A DNA stretch of 14,494 nt from Gemmatimonadota bacterium (GTDB lineage Bacteria > Gemmatimonadota > Gemmatimonadetes > JACCXV01): NCBI GenBank assembly GCA_013696835.1, contig JACCXV010000294.1, positions 1-14,494 of the forward strand, read 5' to 3'. Position 1 is the first letter of the stretch, and each line of letters opens with the position of its first letter. Both the position numbers and the translations under genes were made by a program. The notes beneath the pieces were generated by a model, which was given only the letters and a program-made list of their open reading frames with translations, searched no databases and was not told the origin of the DNA. Shown in pieces: positions 13,085 through 14,494 of this stretch.

Positions 13085-14320
13085 ATGTCCCTCGATCAAC
13101 TGCTGCTCGCGCTCCTCGTCATCTGGGTCTCCGCGCGTGCGTTCGGTGAGATAGCCGAGCGCATGAACCAGCCCGCGGTGCTCGGTGAGCTCGTTGCGGG
13201 CGTCGTGGTGGGGACCGGCTTCCTCGGCTGGATCGATCCGCACGACGAGGTTCTGCACCTCCTCGCGGAAATGGGCGTGCTGATCCTCCTCTTCGAGATC
13301 GGGCTTGAGATGAGGCTGCCCGACCTCCTGCGCGTCGGGGGCGCGGCCACCCTCGTGGCCCTGACCGGCGTCGTGCTCCCCGTCGCGGCCGGGTACGCGC
13401 TCGCGACGGCCTGGGGCGCAACTCCGGTCGCCGCCGTGTTCCTGGGCGCCACCCTCGCGGCAACCTCGGTCGGGGTGACCGCACGGGTTCTCAGGGACCT
13501 GGGACGACTCGCCTCCACGGAGGCTCGCGTGATCCTGGGCGCGGCGGTCATCGACGACGTGCTTGGCCTGGTCCTCCTCACGCTCGTGACACGCGTTCTC
13601 GCGGGCGAGCCGCTCTCCGCCCTGGTCGCCCTGCGGATCGTGACCATCGCGGTCGCCTTCCTCGTGGCGGCGCTGCTGATCGGCCGACGGCTGGCCCCGC
13701 CGGCCCTGCGCCTGGCAGCCAGGCTCCACGGGCGCGGGGGACTCATCGCAGCGGCGGCGGTCACGGTGTGCGCCTTCGCCTTCGTGGCCGGCCAGGCGGG
13801 CTCGGCGGCCATTCTCGGAGCGTTCGCGGCAGGGCTCGTGTTCGCCGAGACGGACCGCCGCGCCGACATCGAGCGCGACGTGCGGCCGATCGCCTACCTC
13901 TTCGTGCCGATCTTCTTCGTGGTCGTGGGCGCGCAGGTGGATCTGCGGGCCTTCAATCCGCTCGCACCCGGAGGCTGGCGCCTGCTCGGCGGGGTGCTCG
14001 CCGTCCTGGCAGTCGCCATCGCCACGAAGTGGGCCGCGGGGCTCGCGCCCTTCTGGCTGCACGGCATTCGCAGGAACGTGGTCGGCGTGGGGATGGTGCC
14101 GCGCGGGGAGGTGGGGCTGATCTTCGCGCAGGTGGGACGAAGCACGGGGCTGCTCGACGCGCGGCAGTTCAGCGCCCTCGTGCTCATCGTGATGGGAACG
14201 ACCTTCGTCGCTCCGCTGCTGCTGCGCAGGCTGCTGCCGCCCGATCGCGATGCGCTGGCCAGGCCGGACGACACCCCGCGCACGGGACCCGTCGAGCGGC
14301 TCGTCGCCGGCACGTCGTGA
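13085..14320 (+). CDS. CPA2-family cation/proton antiporter (Kef/NapA-like membrane domain)
   Basis: A 411-aa inner-membrane protein with about 12 hydrophobic segments, exchanging Na+ or K+ for H+. Family marks are FGEIAERMNQPAVLGELVAGVVVG (TM1-2), EMGVLILLFEIGLEM (62-76), the discontinuous helix ATLAATSVGVTARVL (122-135) and the ion-binding pair Asp157-Asp158 in GAAVIDDVLGLVLL. The C-terminal marks are FFVVVGAQVDL and GMVPRGEVGLIFAQVG. The double Asp is characteristic of electrogenic CPA2 members such as NapA. No C-terminal RCK/TrkA-N regulatory domain follows, so it is the membrane-only form. ATG 13085 directly precedes TM1 and lacks a clear ribosome binding site; an upstream in-frame start at 13025 would add 20 unlikely residues. 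It is divergent from the lipoprotein gene and convergent with the methyltransferase. Confidence 0.92.
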   Translation: MSLDQLLLALLVIWVSARAFGEIAERMNQPAVLGELVAGVVVGTGFLGWIDPHDEVLHLLAEMGVLILLFEIGLEMRLPDLLRVGGAATLVALTGVVLPVAAGYALATAWGATPVAAVFLGATLAATSVGVTARVLRDLGRLASTEARVILGAAVIDDVLGLVLLTLVTRVLAGEPLSALVALRIVTIAVAFLVAALLIGRRLAPPALRLAARLHGRGGLIAAAAVTVCAFAFVAGQAGSAAILGAFAAGLVFAETDRRADIERDVRPIAYLFVPIFFVVVGAQVDLRAFNPLAPGGWRLLGGVLAVLAVAIATKWAAGLAPFWLHGIRRNVVGVGMVPRGEVGLIFAQVGRSTGLLDARQFSALVLIVMGTTFVAPLLLRRLLPPDRDALARPDDTPRTGPVERLVAGTS

Positions 14321-14328
14321 GACGGGGC

Positions 14329-14494
14329 TCACCCACTCGCCGCGGGGGCGAGACGCACCAGGGTCTCGATGTGCGGCGTGTGCGGGAAGAGGTCGAAGGG
14401 CTGGACGCGCTCGACCGCGTACGGCGCCGGCGCCGCCGTCAGGATCGCCAGGTCTCGTGCCAGGCTGGCGGGGTTGCACGAGACGTACAGGAGC
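14329..14494 (-). CDS. 23S rRNA (uracil-5-)-methyltransferase, RlmD/TrmA family, C-terminal fragment (runs off the right edge)
   Basis: The last 55 codons of a SAM-dependent RNA m5U methyltransferase. The visible end begins LLYVSCNPASLARDL, containing the catalytic Cys motif S-C-N-P (Cys codon 14476-14478) that attacks uracil C6. It finishes with VQPFDLFPHTPHIETLVRL, the conserved C-terminal D-x-F-P-x-T-x-H-x-E signature of COG2265 proteins. The stop is TGA at 14329-14331. RlmD/RlmCD and TrmA-like members cannot be separated from this fragment. The gene lies 8 bp from the convergent antiporter stop. Confidence 0.88.
   Translation of the reverse strand, partial: LLYVSCNPASLARDLAILTAAPAPYAVERVQPFDLFPHTPHIETLVRLAPAASG
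14336..14352. terminator. Possible short hairpin at the antiporter/methyltransferase convergence
   Basis: CTCGCC (14336-14341) pairs with GGCGAG (14347-14352) around a 5-nt loop, 15 nt after the antiporter stop and inside the last codons of the methyltransferase. There is no T-tract. It could act as a terminator for the antiporter, or be chance in GC-rich coding sequence. Confidence 0.25.

Noticed and set aside
12977..14479. Long minus-strand frame antisense to the antiporter (about 500 codons)
   Set aside because: The translation is Arg/Gly/His/Glu-rich low complexity, a shadow of GC3-biased coding sequence. The plus-strand antiporter has clear family motifs.

Overview
The window is a GC-rich (strongly GC3-biased) bacterial chromosomal segment with tightly packed genes and short gaps. 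No ribosomal or other marker gene for placing it is present. The gene style fits a Gemmatimonadota-like or similar high-GC soil or sediment lineage: a lipoprotein resembling Gemmatimonas amidases, long Pro/Arg/Ala-rich N-termini, TTG and GTG starts, and coupled cell-wall recycling genes. That placement is inference only. No phage, IS element, CRISPR array, tRNA or rRNA is visible.

Layout, left to right. (1) 1-469, minus: the N-terminal part of a secreted lipoprotein, probably an N-acetylmuramoyl-L-alanine amidase, cut by the window edge. (2) 443-2044, plus: an APC-family amino-acid permease. It converges on (3) 2010-3767, minus: a sodium:solute symporter, and the two reading frames overlap tail to tail by 35 bp. 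(4) 3954-6568, plus: a three-gene run of an exported alpha/beta hydrolase, a small rhodanese interrupted by an in-frame TGA, and a zinc-ribbon thioredoxin (thioredoxin-2 type). (5) 11755 down to 6587, minus: a muropeptide-recycling operon, murQ - anmK - nagZ-like GH3 - MltD-like lytic transglycosylase, with stop/start overlaps at two of its three junctions. (6) 11756-11980: an intergenic region with a terminator-like hairpin and three copies of a palindromic GC-rich repeat. (7) 12856 down to 11981, minus: a glycine-zipper lipoprotein. (8) 13085-14320, plus: a CPA2-type cation/proton antiporter. (9) 14329-14494, minus: the C-terminal end of an RlmD/TrmA-family RNA methyltransferase, cut by the right edge.

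The most interesting item is the small rhodanese at 5734-6069. Its reading frame continues intact through a TGA at 5944-5946 with normal codon use, conserved rhodanese sequence and a TAG stop. The TGA sits where the catalytic cysteine of the rhodanese active-site loop would be (Tyr-Cys-Thr-TGA-Pro-Asn-Glu). A two-part hairpin begins 8 nt after the TGA, with its apical loop 21 nt after it, the geometry expected of a bacterial SECIS element. The best reading is a selenocysteine-containing rhodanese, co-transcribed with a thioredoxin that could reduce it. A nonsense mutation or sequence error remains the alternative. Nine other genes in the window end in TGA, so TGA is not globally reassigned.

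The recycling operon forms a coherent pathway. The transglycosylase releases anhydro-muropeptides from the wall, NagZ removes GlcNAc in the cytoplasm, AnmK phosphorylates anhydro-MurNAc to MurNAc-6-P, and MurQ converts this to GlcNAc-6-P and D-lactate. No AmpG-type permease or AmpD amidase is visible in the window.
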